Positions 42,897-52,021 of a stretch of DNA of 64,000 nt are shown one piece after another; position 1 is the stretch's first letter, and each line of letters starts with the position of its first letter. The stretch lies in assembly GCF_009849585.1 (NCBI RefSeq), contig NZ_VCRN01000012.1:1-64000 (forward strand). Reading direction: 5' to 3'. A model generated the notes under the pieces. The model saw only the letters and a list, made by a program, of their open reading frames with translations. It did not search any database and was not told the DNA's origin. A program made the position numbers and the translations under genes. This DNA comes from Bacillus sp. ZZV12-4809. Its GTDB lineage: Bacteria > Bacillota > Bacilli > Bacillales > Cytobacillaceae.

Positions 42897-43790
42897 TTAT
42901 GTTTTCTCAATCAGCAGACAGGCTAAATAAACAGTCAGCGCGCTGTTAAAATCCTTCAATTGAATGCCGGTTTTCTCTGTGAACTTATCCAGCCTGTATT
43001 GCAGAGTATTACGGTGGATATACAATTTTTTCGCAGTTAATGAAACGTTGGAGCCGTTCTGTAAAAAGACTTTTATGGTGTGAAGGAGTTCAGCGTCATC
43101 TGCCAGTAAAGAAAGGCGGGAAAGCAGGCTCTTTTTTAAAGATGCATCCAGGTTCCCGGTGACAAGAGAGGGAAAAAGCTTCTCAAAATTCAGCACTCTT
43201 TCAGCCGGAAGCAAAGAGAGGGCTTGCTCGAATAGAAGCTGTTCATCCTTAAAAAGATTGTGCAAATGTGTTCCCGCCTTATTCTGAATGCCAATATAAA
43301 AGGCTGTTTTCACAAAAAAGTCACTTTCCAATGCATTGGAAACAGCAAGGAATTCTTCTTCAGATAGAGAGTCGTTACTTTCCTCAATGATGACCCCTGT
43401 GGCTTCCCCGTTCCATAAAATCGTTATGTCCTTTTCAAAAAAGCCTCTAAATGCAGCTTCCATATCTTCTCGTATCCATTCGCCCTCAGAGATTTTAAAT
43501 TGAACCAGCCTGTACGGAACATCTTTCGCGAATGACGGCTGTTCTCCATTTGAAAATAAGTATTGAAACCAGGCTTGGGCAGCAGGGGCATGGTGAATGG
43601 AGCAGTCATGGAATTCAAACAAAGTTCTCAAGACCATCAGACTATCTTCAGTTACCTCTTGAGCTGAGATGCCAAGCCATTGGCCTGACTCTTCATGATG
43701 AAACCAATACTTATCAGATTTAAAGCTAAAATCAGGTTTTTCAAATCGAAGTTGAGATCCCGGATACCGGTCATGTAATTTGTTTAACAT
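42897..43790 (-). CDS. yxkF: PucR-type HTH regulator (YxkF-like)
   Basis: A 297-residue protein from ATG 43790. The C-terminal PucR-type helix-turn-helix is clear (NVSLTAKKLYIHRNTLQYRL), the usual arrangement with an uncharacterised N-terminal domain. Its position before msmX matches B. subtilis yxkF-msmX. The open frame extends upstream past the cstR region, but that part is non-coding. Probably regulates sugar-related genes, though no target is shown. Confidence 0.82.
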   Translation of the reverse strand: MLNKLHDRYPGSQLRFEKPDFSFKSDKYWFHHEESGQWLGISAQEVTEDSLMVLRTLFEFHDCSIHHAPAAQAWFQYLFSNGEQPSFAKDVPYRLVQFKISEGEWIREDMEAAFRGFFEKDITILWNGEATGVIIEESNDSLSEEEFLAVSNALESDFFVKTAFYIGIQNKAGTHLHNLFKDEQLLFEQALSLLPAERVLNFEKLFPSLVTGNLDASLKKSLLSRLSLLADDAELLHTIKVFLQNGSNVSLTAKKLYIHRNTLQYRLDKFTEKTGIQLKDFNSALTVYLACLLIEKT

Positions 43791-43911
43791 ATCATTACCC
43801 TTAGTTTGATAAATTTTTGTGTTTCTTATATTATAGCAGTTATAATTTAATTGAAAAAATGAACTTAATCTGCTTCTATAAAGGGAAATGAGAGTGTGAG
43901 GGGTGAGACTC

Positions 43912-44172
43912 ATGGAATATACACCTGAAATGAAAAACCGCTTAAAAAGGCTGGAAGGCCAGGTGCGGGGTGTAATCCGAATGATGGAAGAAGAGAAACA
44001 CTGCAAGGATGTTGTTACACAATTATCTGCTGTCCGTTCTGCAGTTGACCGTGCAATGGGATATATTGTAGCTAAAAACCTGGAGGCATGCATTCGGGAA
44101 GCAGATAATGAAGGTAAAAATGCAGAGGATGCAATCCAGGAAGCGGTTAATATGATTGTGAAAAGCAGATGA
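43912..44172 (+). CDS. cstR: CsoR/CstR-family persulfide-sensing repressor
   Basis: An 86-residue all-helical repressor (RLKRLEGQVRGVIRMMEEEK). Cysteines fall at C31 and C60, exactly the pair that forms di- to tetrasulfide links in CstR. The copper-binding His of CsoR is replaced by N56 (AKNLEAC), so copper sensing is unlikely. ATG 43912 has GAGGGG upstream; GTG 43903 overlaps it. It is not next to the sulfur operon, but the ATACCC-type operators at 6899-7188 are the expected target. No similar operator is visible before cstR itself. Confidence 0.9.
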   Translation: MEYTPEMKNRLKRLEGQVRGVIRMMEEEKHCKDVVTQLSAVRSAVDRAMGYIVAKNLEACIREADNEGKNAEDAIQEAVNMIVKSR

Positions 44173-44222
44173 CCAGAAGCGGAGCTACAGCAGCTGGACA
44201 GATCTTTCCTATAAAAGATGAT

Positions 44223-44250
44223 AAGAGGCACCTGAATTCAGGTGCCTCTT
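44223..44250. terminator. Perfect palindromic bidirectional terminator
   Basis: 28-base palindrome (AAGAGGCACCTGAA and its complement) with T-rich exits, between cstR and the convergent small gene. Confidence 0.85.
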
Positions 44251-44254
44251 AATT

Positions 44255-44440
44255 TTACTCTGCCTCAGATGGAGGTTCTTCCTTTTGGAGTTCCCTTGAT
44301 TGTTCGATATTAACATCATCTCCGCGGCCATGGACGGAGCCTCCAGAAAGACCCTCGTTAATGATTCTGTCTATATCCATATAAGCTTTGTCCCTGCCTT
44401 CGTAATGGACGTCGTCTGAAACTTTGCGTTCTTTATCCAT
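44255..44440 (-). CDS. Small hydrophilic protein of unknown function
   Basis: A 61-residue acidic, probably disordered protein (GRDKAYMDIDRIINEGLSGG in the middle). AAAGGAG precedes the ATG. I do not recognise a family. It sits between cstR and yheE. Confidence 0.6.
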   Translation of the reverse strand: MDKERKVSDDVHYEGRDKAYMDIDRIINEGLSGGSVHGRGDDVNIEQSRELQKEEPPSEAE

Positions 44441-44531
44441 GTGTTAATCGCTCCTTTAAAAGAAAATATCCCGGCGGGATTATTTTTCCAAAAAGGTATT
44501 ATCGGCATGCATGGATCTTCTAACTTTTTTA

Positions 44532-44738
44532 TTATTCATATACATGAAATAACATCAATTCATGAATCTGGGATTTCAGGTCCTCCTCCTGGCCAGCAGG
44601 TTCTCCGGATGTCCATTCAATTTTTCCGTCAGGATGATAGATGCCGGTAATCTTTTGCTTTTTGAAGTAAAAAGAAAATGTCCAACCAGGCAATTGTTTG
44701 TTTTCATATAAAGGTTTGAATTGGAAATGTGTCAGCAT
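44532..44738 (-). CDS. yheE: YheE-family protein (DUF5342)
   Basis: A 68-residue protein (MLTHFQFKPLYENKQLPGW start; FYFKKQKITGIYHPDG) matching Bacillus YheE, found next to yheD-yheC in B. subtilis as here. Small beta-rich soluble protein, function unknown. GGAGG upstream of ATG 44738. Confidence 0.82.
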   Translation of the reverse strand: MLTHFQFKPLYENKQLPGWTFSFYFKKQKITGIYHPDGKIEWTSGEPAGQEEDLKSQIHELMLFHVYE

Positions 44739-44836
44739 TAGGATTCCTCCAGATGTCGTAATATCCCGTTTAATGTTACTGAAAAGGGGAATGGAACAGA
44801 TGTAGAAACATTTTAACATTAAAAGGAGGCAAAAGG

Positions 44837-45007
44837 ATGAAAAGAAACAACAAATTTATGATGTCAGCCATGGCCCTTGGAGCAGCTTATTTAATGAGAA
44901 ACCCGGAGACACGCCAAAAGCTTAAAGACCAGTTTAAATCTTTCGCCGGAAGTGCCTCAAAAAAAGATAGGGAAAAGACAGCGAAAAGCCCCGTAACGAC
45001 ATATTAG
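44837..45007 (+). CDS. Small basic membrane-associated protein
   Basis: A 56-residue protein after AAAGGAGG: a hydrophobic stretch (FMMSAMALGAAYLM, about 7-20) and then a basic helix (RNPETRQKLKDQFKSF). Layout resembles DUF3918/YrzQ-type small proteins of Bacillus, but the match is weak. Convergent with the yheC/D cluster. Confidence 0.6.
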   Translation: MKRNNKFMMSAMALGAAYLMRNPETRQKLKDQFKSFAGSASKKDREKTAKSPVTTY

Positions 45008-45027
45008 GACCACCCGTTAAGAATCGC

Positions 45028-45067
45028 ATAAAAATAGCCGTGCACGCTGACGCTGTACGGCTATTTT
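45028..45067. terminator. Bidirectional terminator
   Basis: AAAAATAGCCGTGCA with TGTACGGCTATTTTT; the 3-prime part overlaps the last stop of the yheC/D cluster. Confidence 0.85.
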
Positions 45068-46248
45068 TTATTAGTATGCTGGAACCCTGATAATGAGAAA
45101 AATAATCGGGTCAATTCTTCTATTCTTTTTTCTTCTATCCCCGCTTCATCAAAGCTCATCGGCTTTGAATTAATTTCATATATCACATAGGTGCCCTGGT
45201 CAGTTAATCCTGCATCAATTGAGTATTCCCCATAAAATCCCTTCGTCCTCTCCAGAAGTTTTCCTGCCTCCGCTGCTGCAGTATTTATAAAAGCATCATG
45301 CTCTTTTGTACGGATCCATTCATATGGAATCATTATCCCGCCATTCGGTATGTGCGTTGTAATGTCCTGTTCCTGAGATTGCCTAATGCCAATCCCTGTA
45401 ACCGAATAGCTGCCTTCACTGAAATGGGCTAAGATTCTAAAATCATACCGCTTGCCGTCTAATTTGGCAGGGCTGATTGCTTTCTGTGCTAAATAGGGTT
45501 TGTTCGTCAGGTGAGAGTTCCGCAGGTTCCAGAATTGTTCAAAATCATCGTAACTGAATGAATCGCGCATACCGTTCAAGGAGATGCCCTTTTTCAGCTG
45601 GCTTAATTGGTATATCCCTTTCCCCTTGGACCCATTTGCAGGCTTTAAGTAGATATTATGATATCTGCCGATAAAATCCTTTAGTGTCTTTGGCCCAGTG
45701 ACACGAATAGTTTCCGGAATATATTCCTTTAATGGCGGATGGTCTCTTAATAGCTGGTAAACCTCAAATTTATCCAGAAAGCCCGGGTTGAAAAATGGAA
45801 TGTCATGCTCTTTAAAAAAACGGCATGCTTTTTGAAAGGCTTCTGCCTTTTCTATTTTTCGGAAGGGCACCCTGTTGTAGACAAGATGAGGAAGAGGACA
45901 ACAGGCTTCAATCCACCTATCATTCAAAGGGTTATATATATATCCGTTCACTGAATTCTCCTTCAAACCCTCTGGTGTAAATACATAGGAAAGCCCGCAT
46001 TTTTGCAGGATGCTTTTCTGAAGGGCCTTAAATAAAGGACCATTGCCGGCAATAGACTGTTCCTTTCCTTTTCCCGTCAGAATGCCTATCACAGGTCCTG
46101 CATTACCGTCTTGCAAGGATAAAGAAAAGGAAAGCGAATCCCGTTCCGCCTGCGGGCTAATAATGCTTAAAGGCTGGTGATTGCTTCCCAAAGTACAGCA
46201 GCTGCTGCAGAACCAGGTCCTGCTGGCCCAGTCATAATAAATTTTCAT
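45061..46248 (-). CDS. YheC/YheD-family ATP-grasp protein, fourth gene
   Basis: A 395-residue member of the YheC/D family of endospore-coat-associated proteins with an ATP-grasp fold: NIYLKPANGSKGKGIYQL (nucleotide loop), KRYDFRILAH, and IDAGLTDQGTYVIYEINSKP with metal-binding E and N near the C terminus. It overlaps the preceding gene by four bases. The N-terminal part is shorter and Cys-rich (WFCSSCC near residue 12). Catalysed ligation, if any, is unknown. Confidence 0.85.
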   Translation of the reverse strand: MKIYYDWASRTWFCSSCCTLGSNHQPLSIISPQAERDSLSFSLSLQDGNAGPVIGILTGKGKEQSIAGNGPLFKALQKSILQKCGLSYVFTPEGLKENSVNGYIYNPLNDRWIEACCPLPHLVYNRVPFRKIEKAEAFQKACRFFKEHDIPFFNPGFLDKFEVYQLLRDHPPLKEYIPETIRVTGPKTLKDFIGRYHNIYLKPANGSKGKGIYQLSQLKKGISLNGMRDSFSYDDFEQFWNLRNSHLTNKPYLAQKAISPAKLDGKRYDFRILAHFSEGSYSVTGIGIRQSQEQDITTHIPNGGIMIPYEWIRTKEHDAFINTAAAEAGKLLERTKGFYGEYSIDAGLTDQGTYVIYEINSKPMSFDEAGIEEKRIEELTRLFFSLSGFQHTNKK

Positions 46249-47609
46249 CTCACTATTTCCTGAGGCTTCATAATCGATGCTTCGGCAAGGAAAACGGCGA
46301 ATGACAGTGAAAGTTTGCGGGTAAGAAAGTCGAACTCCCTGAGCTGAGGGTGTTTGAATATAGATCTGCCCGGCTTTGAGTTTGCTTCAAACAGCCAAAC
46401 ATGGCCATTTCGGTCCAGTCCAAAGTCAAAGCCGATTTCACCGATAATTCCTTCCATGTTCCGTTCCAGTGCCTTGCTGATCGTTAGTGCCGCCTCACTT
46501 AACTTAGCCACTGCCTCAGTTTTTTCTGCATCCGATTCAAATACTTCATCAAGGGTTTTGATCTCACCTCCGCTTTTTACATGTGTTGTAACACTGCCAG
46601 GGCCCGCTATTTTTGCAGCTGCAGCAGTTACTTTCCATTCCCCATTCTCATCTTTATTCGTATGAACCCTGAAATCAACCGCTCTCTGTTCTTGGCGGAG
46701 CAAATGAATTCCCTGCTGAACAAGCATACGGTTTAAATTTCGTCCTGCAAAAACATTGCGCATTAAATTTTCCAAAGTGTTAAATCTTCTTAGCCTATTT
46801 TCGTCCCGGACTCTATATCGGCAATAATAATACCCATCTTTTTTATCAAAAATAATTTGATGAATCCCAAGCCCCAGGCTTCCATTGATAGGTTTGAGGT
46901 AAACATGGCCATAATCAGCCAGCATCCTTTCAATTACAGAGAAAGAAGAAAAAGGGTGGGTTTCCGGCAAGTAATAACTGCTATCATCATCATTCTGCAG
47001 TCTTTCATAAACATCTAATTTATTAAAGAAACCAGGATTATACCAGGGAATTAAATAGTCTTTCTGCATACGGCCGCGTACTTCCTTAAGCTCATTCCTT
47101 CTTTCGCTTCTTCGGTTGGGAAGCCGGTCATAAACAACATTTGGAAAAGGGACTTCAAATGTTTCCCAGCCCTCCTCATGATAAAAGAGCCCGTTGATGG
47201 TTTCTTTTTCCCAGTTGATTTGCTGATCACCGAATAAAAACGGGATTGCACCAACCGTTTTTTTAACTGAAAGCAGTTTGGCAAAAAACAGGGTCCGATC
47301 CCCAACTGGCCTTAAAGGAAAGGAGGTGAATCCTGATGTGAAGATACCAACGAGCGGGCCGAGGTATAGAGTCCCCTTATTGGCAAACGCATGCAGAGGT
47401 ATCTTGAGATCCGGGAAATGAAGTGCTTCTGCCACATCTTTACTTATTAAGATCGAGTTTTTCTTTGTTTTTTGAAGTATGAAAGAAGCATCTGCTGAAT
47501 GAGTGCCAAATGCCAATCTCGTCAAATGAGTATGAAGGTTAAGCTCATTAGGTATATAAACTGTTTTGGAGGCGGAATCGGAAATTTCAATTTGATATTG
47601 TTTTCTCAT
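46245..47609 (-). CDS. yheD: YheD-like ATP-grasp spore-coat protein
   Basis: From ATG 47609 (AAGGAG eight bases upstream), 454 residues, the same length as B. subtilis YheD (about 453). N-terminal beta-rich domain (about 1-180), then ATP-grasp with VYLKPINGSLGLGIHQI, RAVDFRVHTNKD and GFDFGLDRNGHVWLFEANSKP. Third gene of the cluster; starts inside the preceding gene by 23 bases. Confidence 0.88.
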   Translation of the reverse strand: MRKQYQIEISDSASKTVYIPNELNLHTHLTRLAFGTHSADASFILQKTKKNSILISKDVAEALHFPDLKIPLHAFANKGTLYLGPLVGIFTSGFTSFPLRPVGDRTLFFAKLLSVKKTVGAIPFLFGDQQINWEKETINGLFYHEEGWETFEVPFPNVVYDRLPNRRSERRNELKEVRGRMQKDYLIPWYNPGFFNKLDVYERLQNDDDSSYYLPETHPFSSFSVIERMLADYGHVYLKPINGSLGLGIHQIIFDKKDGYYYCRYRVRDENRLRRFNTLENLMRNVFAGRNLNRMLVQQGIHLLRQEQRAVDFRVHTNKDENGEWKVTAAAAKIAGPGSVTTHVKSGGEIKTLDEVFESDAEKTEAVAKLSEAALTISKALERNMEGIIGEIGFDFGLDRNGHVWLFEANSKPGRSIFKHPQLREFDFLTRKLSLSFAVFLAEASIMKPQEIVR

Positions 47610-48690
47610 GATTCGTTCTCCTTTCCATTTCGTTAGTGGCTGCCAGGAATTTGGCATAGAGAAGGGGAGCGGTATATAACTCTTCCTTCATTTCGGGCTG
47701 ACTGTTCAGGATTGTTTTCCTGCCTGGTTTTGAGTTTATATCCAGTATCCAAATAGAGCCGTTAGTTTCTACTCCAATATCAATACCCATTTCAAATAGA
47801 GGGGGGAGCTTTCGTTCAAGGACAGCAGGAAGTGTATCGGTAATATCATTAAGTTCATCGGATAGAAAGCTCTTTAAAGAAGAAGGGTATTGAGCGATCC
47901 AATCTTCAAAAGAAATATTGCTGCCGCCGGCGCTTAAATTGGAGACGATGCCTCCTTCTCTGCCTGTGCGAATTCCCCGGCCCATCTCCTTCCATGCGCC
48001 AATTCTGTTTTTTTGAAGCAATATTCTTATGTCAAAGGGCTGACCGTCATTGTTTGATAGATTCACATATGGCTGGATGAGGTATTGCCGATCTGCGGTT
48101 AATTTATTTAGCCAGCCGGCTGCCTTTTTTTCAGTTTCAAAGCTTCGTGTTACCTGGCCATTCCTTTTATCTGTTTTAACAAGTATGATTTTGCCTGTTT
48201 TCTCAATATAATAGATTCCCTGGCCCTGAGAACCGCTTGCAGGTTTTAAAATACACGGCTGATCAGGTATGAGGCTGTTTAAGAAACTGTCAGCGCCTGT
48301 AAATCTGTCAGTTTTCAGCAAGTAGGGTGAGATGTTTGAGCGGGAGAGTATTTCATATAATTCAAGCTTATTAGGCAAGCCATAGCCAAGGAATTGGATA
48401 TCATTTCTTGCCTTCAGCCAATTCACGATAGATATACATTGCTTTGAATGGGAGTCATTCCCGTAAAAACAGCGGTCATACAGGATCTCCGGGACTGTGA
48501 ATTCTGCCGGCTCCCATTCTCTTGAAGAGGGGTTAAAGGTATCCCCCGCAATCCTTTCTGAAATAGGATTGATATCTGAAGGCACAAACCTGAAGCAATT
48601 AATGTTATATTCATTGGCTCTTTTGGCCAATTCCATAAAGTATGGCTGTTCACTCTGTTTGTTTAAAGTCATGATTCCGAATGAAAGCAT
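47587..48690 (-). CDS. yheC: YheC-like ATP-grasp spore-coat protein
   Basis: From ATG 48690 (GAGGAGG upstream), 367 residues, close to B. subtilis YheC (about 363). ATP-grasp motifs: CILKPASGSQGQGIYYI, FDIRILLQKN, and GVETNGSIWILDINSKPGRK. It lacks the extra N-terminal beta domain of the YheD-type neighbours. Overlaps the previous gene by 41 bases. Confidence 0.88.
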   Translation of the reverse strand: MLSFGIMTLNKQSEQPYFMELAKRANEYNINCFRFVPSDINPISERIAGDTFNPSSREWEPAEFTVPEILYDRCFYGNDSHSKQCISIVNWLKARNDIQFLGYGLPNKLELYEILSRSNISPYLLKTDRFTGADSFLNSLIPDQPCILKPASGSQGQGIYYIEKTGKIILVKTDKRNGQVTRSFETEKKAAGWLNKLTADRQYLIQPYVNLSNNDGQPFDIRILLQKNRIGAWKEMGRGIRTGREGGIVSNLSAGGSNISFEDWIAQYPSSLKSFLSDELNDITDTLPAVLERKLPPLFEMGIDIGVETNGSIWILDINSKPGRKTILNSQPEMKEELYTAPLLYAKFLAATNEMERRTNHEKTISN

Positions 48691-50065
48691 GCTGTAATCC
48701 TCCTCTTTGCATAAATGATAAAGCCGTTGCATATTCGATAAGTGCTTTGGCAGAGGGTCTGACTCTTTTTTCTTTGTCTTCGAAGTTCTTGGAGGGTTTA
48801 GAATTCACTTCGATGATCCAAAGTTTTCCATTAGTGTCCAAACCAATATCAATCCCAAGCTCTCCGATTAGGCCTTCGCATTTTTGGCTTATGATTGTTG
48901 CTGTTTCAACTGCGAGCTCCTTCAGTAAAGCCAGCTGCTGAATCGCTGTTTTCTGATCAGAATGCATGGAGAAAATTCTGAGGGGCTTCATCATTTCCCC
49001 GCCTCTTGCTATATTGGAAACAAATTGCCGCTCTGCAGAAACCCTTGCCACTGCAGAAGTGGCCCTCCAGATATCCTGATGATTTTTATGGCAGAGCACC
49101 CGGAAGTCAAGCTGCCTGGCTTTATAGGTTTGCAGAGGTATGGCCTGCTGGGCCAAATAAATTGTTTTTTTTAGGTACTGTTTGAACCATAGTATAAAGC
49201 GGTCATAATTTTTGAATGTTAGCGTATTTTCCTTGCCGTTTCCGGTCGATTGTTCTGATATGATTTCTTCACCATTAATACTCAGCCTAATAATATTCCG
49301 TCCCTGGCTGCCGTGGATAGGCTTAAGGAATATCAGTCTGTGTCTGGCCAGCATTTCCTTGATGGTTTCTTCATCTGCAATGGCTGTATCAGGCAGATAG
49401 GGATGCATATGGTCTTCAGAAAAGAGGAGGGTATGAACTTCCTTTTTTGATAAAAAACGGTCATTAAACATTGGGATGTTATATTTTAGCATGCTATTTT
49501 TAAATGTTTGAAAAGCAGAACTTGCTTCAAGTATCCGGGAGTGAACCCGATTATAAATTACACTCGGCAAAGGAACGGGGCGTTTTATCCATTTTTCCTC
49601 ACGCAGGCAGTATCCCTGCAGCTTTTCCTGAATGAAGTCCCGAAAATGAAAAACATAAAAATATCCATGCAGGCCGGAAACAGCCTCGTGCAATTCTTTG
49701 CAAAAAGAATGAATGGAGCGGAAGTCAGGATCTTCGTCACTTTCATTAAAATCTGTCATCAGGCCTATAACCGGTCCAGCAGTTATAGTAAAGTCCTTTC
49801 TTGAGTAACTGGCGACAAAATTAAGATCCTCCATTGGCAAGCAGCATTCCTGAAAAAGACGGTCACAGAAGAAAATTTCATCTTTCCTGATATTTGCTCC
49901 TTCAATGGTTATTTGAATGGTGTGCTTGCCGATCCGCAGCAAATGGGGCATTTGCAAATCAATATTCCAGTAATGTACGAGAGAATGGCTAATTTGAATG
50001 CGAAATTGATCTTCCTGAAACATTTTTACCGGAACAATCGTAATAGGCAATAAAGAAACTGACAT
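48650..50065 (-). CDS. YheD-like ATP-grasp protein, first gene of cluster
   Basis: From ATG 50065, 471 residues: N-terminal beta domain (about 1-190) and ATP-grasp domain (LIFLKPIHGSQGRNIIRL, ARQLDFRVLCHK, GIDIGLDTNGKLWIIEVNSK). First of four head-to-tail overlapping paralogs. Presumed mother-cell expression late in sporulation; no promoter consensus was confirmed in the 230-base upstream gap shared with yheB. Confidence 0.86.
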   Translation of the reverse strand: MSVSLLPITIVPVKMFQEDQFRIQISHSLVHYWNIDLQMPHLLRIGKHTIQITIEGANIRKDEIFFCDRLFQECCLPMEDLNFVASYSRKDFTITAGPVIGLMTDFNESDEDPDFRSIHSFCKELHEAVSGLHGYFYVFHFRDFIQEKLQGYCLREEKWIKRPVPLPSVIYNRVHSRILEASSAFQTFKNSMLKYNIPMFNDRFLSKKEVHTLLFSEDHMHPYLPDTAIADEETIKEMLARHRLIFLKPIHGSQGRNIIRLSINGEEIISEQSTGNGKENTLTFKNYDRFILWFKQYLKKTIYLAQQAIPLQTYKARQLDFRVLCHKNHQDIWRATSAVARVSAERQFVSNIARGGEMMKPLRIFSMHSDQKTAIQQLALLKELAVETATIISQKCEGLIGELGIDIGLDTNGKLWIIEVNSKPSKNFEDKEKRVRPSAKALIEYATALSFMQRGGLQHAFIRNHDFKQTE

Positions 50066-50296
50066 GATCATTCCTCATTTGCTTATCTTTATTTGAGCCT
50101 ATTTTGAACAACCTCAAGCAGCTTGCAAACTGAATGCAGATTTTTTACCTGCCGCAGAAAGTGCAAAACTCCCATTGATGAAGTTTTCACTGTATAATGA
50201 AAAAATAGGCAAAAGCTGATACCATATCGTATGTTCTGGGCAATTAAATGGTGCTTCTTAAGAGGAGCCTGTAACTTAAGGAAGGTAGAGATATCT

Positions 50297-51436
50297 ATGG
50301 AAATAGCAATGACAATTATATTAATGATGATCATTGGGGCTCTTATTGGCGGGTTTACTAACTACCTGGCTATTAAAATGCTCTTTAAACCTTATAAGGC
50401 CGTGTACATAGGTAAATGGAAGGTTCCATTTACCCCTGGGCTGATTCCTAAACGAAGAGATGAAATGGCAGATCAGATGGGTAAGCTGGTTGTTAACCAT
50501 CTTCTGACACCGGAAAGCATCAAGAAGAAGTTCATCAATGATCAATTTCAGCGTGATATGACCGGGCTTGTTCAGAAAGAGCTGGAAACTTTCCTGCAAT
50601 CGGAAAAATCAGCAGAGAACATTCTGGCAGCGTTTGGAATCAAGGATGGCCAATCGAAAGCGGAGAAACATATAAACTTATTAATTGAACAGAAATATGA
50701 AAACATTATAAGCAAATATAGAGGACTGCCCCTTAAAGAAGTTATTCCTCAGGGTCTTTTGGATAAAGCGGATGAAAAAATTCCAGCTATCAGTTCAATG
50801 ATCCTTAAAAAAGGGGTTGATTATTTCTCCAGTATTGAAGGCAAAATGCGGATACAAAGAATGGCTGATGATTTTGTTCGTGAGCGAAGCGGTGTGCTCA
50901 GCAATATGCTGCAGATGTTCATGGGGAATATCAATCTTGCGGATAAAATTCAGCCGGAAATCATCAGGTTTTTAAGCAATGAGGGTACAGCCGACCTGGT
51001 TACAACCCTTTTACAAAAAGAGTGGAGCAAAATTCTTGAGATGGAAGCTGCAGTTATTGAAGAGCAGATCGAAAAGGAACAGATTCTTACAGTATTAAAG
51101 AATATTGCACACAGAGTCATTAATCTGGAGAATGTATTTCGAAAGCCTATTTCATCCTTTGTGGCCCCATACAGGACAGTACTGACAGATGAGCTGGCTC
51201 CTAAAAGTGTTCAGATGCTTACTGATTGGCTCTCAGGCAAGACAGAAATGGTTATGGAACGGCTTCGTCTCGCAGAAGTTGTCCGGGAACAGGTCAGCAA
51301 TTTTTCAGTCGAAAGATTAGAAGATATGGTCTTTTCTATAATCAAAAGCGAGTTAGCCATGATTACAAATTTAGGTTTCCTGCTTGGGGGTATTATTGGT
51401 CTCGTACAGGGAATCATTGCTATATTGATTAATTAA
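50297..51436 (+). CDS. yheB: YheB-like DUF445 membrane protein
   Basis: From ATG 50297, 379 residues (B. subtilis YheB is about 377): membrane helices at each end (about 5-25 and 355-378) and a long helical middle. Family motif near the start is GGFTNYLAIKMLFKPYKAVY and FTPGLIPKRRDEMA. Divergent from the yheC/D cluster and followed by yheA, as in B. subtilis. Function unknown. Confidence 0.92.
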   Translation: MEIAMTIILMMIIGALIGGFTNYLAIKMLFKPYKAVYIGKWKVPFTPGLIPKRRDEMADQMGKLVVNHLLTPESIKKKFINDQFQRDMTGLVQKELETFLQSEKSAENILAAFGIKDGQSKAEKHINLLIEQKYENIISKYRGLPLKEVIPQGLLDKADEKIPAISSMILKKGVDYFSSIEGKMRIQRMADDFVRERSGVLSNMLQMFMGNINLADKIQPEIIRFLSNEGTADLVTTLLQKEWSKILEMEAAVIEEQIEKEQILTVLKNIAHRVINLENVFRKPISSFVAPYRTVLTDELAPKSVQMLTDWLSGKTEMVMERLRLAEVVREQVSNFSVERLEDMVFSIIKSELAMITNLGFLLGGIIGLVQGIIAILIN

Positions 51437-51542
51437 AGGGTATCGCCTCGCGTTTACTGTCATAGTTTGTTATAGTGTAGTGGATGTTCGAAACGGAGAA
51501 TGTATTGTCCATTTTGAACAAGTATCGGGAGGAGTGTTATTA

Positions 51543-51893
51543 ATGGCAGTAAATTTATTTGATTCAGCCTACGAGTTAGAAAAAGCAGTGCGGGAGAGCG
51601 ATGAATATAAAGCTCTAAAGCAAGCATATGATGATGTGAATGCAGATCCGTCTGCGAAAGCAATGTTTGATAACTTCCGCAAAATCCAGATGGAACTTCA
51701 GCAAAAGCAAATGATGGGCCAGGATATTACGCAGGAAGAAGTAGAACAGGCTCAAAAGACAGTCGCACTTGTACAGCAGCATGCCCAGATCTCAAAGCTT
51801 ATGGAAGCAGAACAGCGCATGAGCATGATGATTGCAGAAATGAACAAAATCATCATGAAGCCTCTTGAAGAGCTTTATGGAGCGGCTGAATAA
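51543..51893 (+). CDS. yheA: YheA, YlbF/YmcA family protein
   Basis: A 116-residue all-helical protein (VNLFDSAYELEKAVRES, YKALKQAYDDVNADPSAKAM) of the YlbF/YmcA family, whose other members form a complex with RNase Y. GGGAGGAG upstream of ATG 51543. Probably cotranscribed with yheB. Confidence 0.92.
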   Translation: MAVNLFDSAYELEKAVRESDEYKALKQAYDDVNADPSAKAMFDNFRKIQMELQQKQMMGQDITQEEVEQAQKTVALVQQHAQISKLMEAEQRMSMMIAEMNKIIMKPLEELYGAAE

Positions 51894-51902
51894 TTTCATC
51901 AG

Positions 51903-51936
51903 AAAACTCCCGGATATTGATCCGGGAGTTTTTTTA
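51903..51936 (+). terminator. Rho-independent terminator
   Basis: AACTCCCGGA, loop TATTGA, TCCGGGAGTT and a T run. Confidence 0.92.
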
Positions 51937-52021
51937 TAAGAAAAGATCATTTTTTCATATTAAACTAAACCAGGTTTGGGTACCTTTATGATAGATATTG
52001 ATTAAAGAAGGGGGCAGTACA

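Noticed and set aside
43791-44231. Long N-terminal extension of the YxkF-like regulator
   Set aside because: It runs antisense through cstR and lacks any domain; ATG 43790 gives the normal family length.
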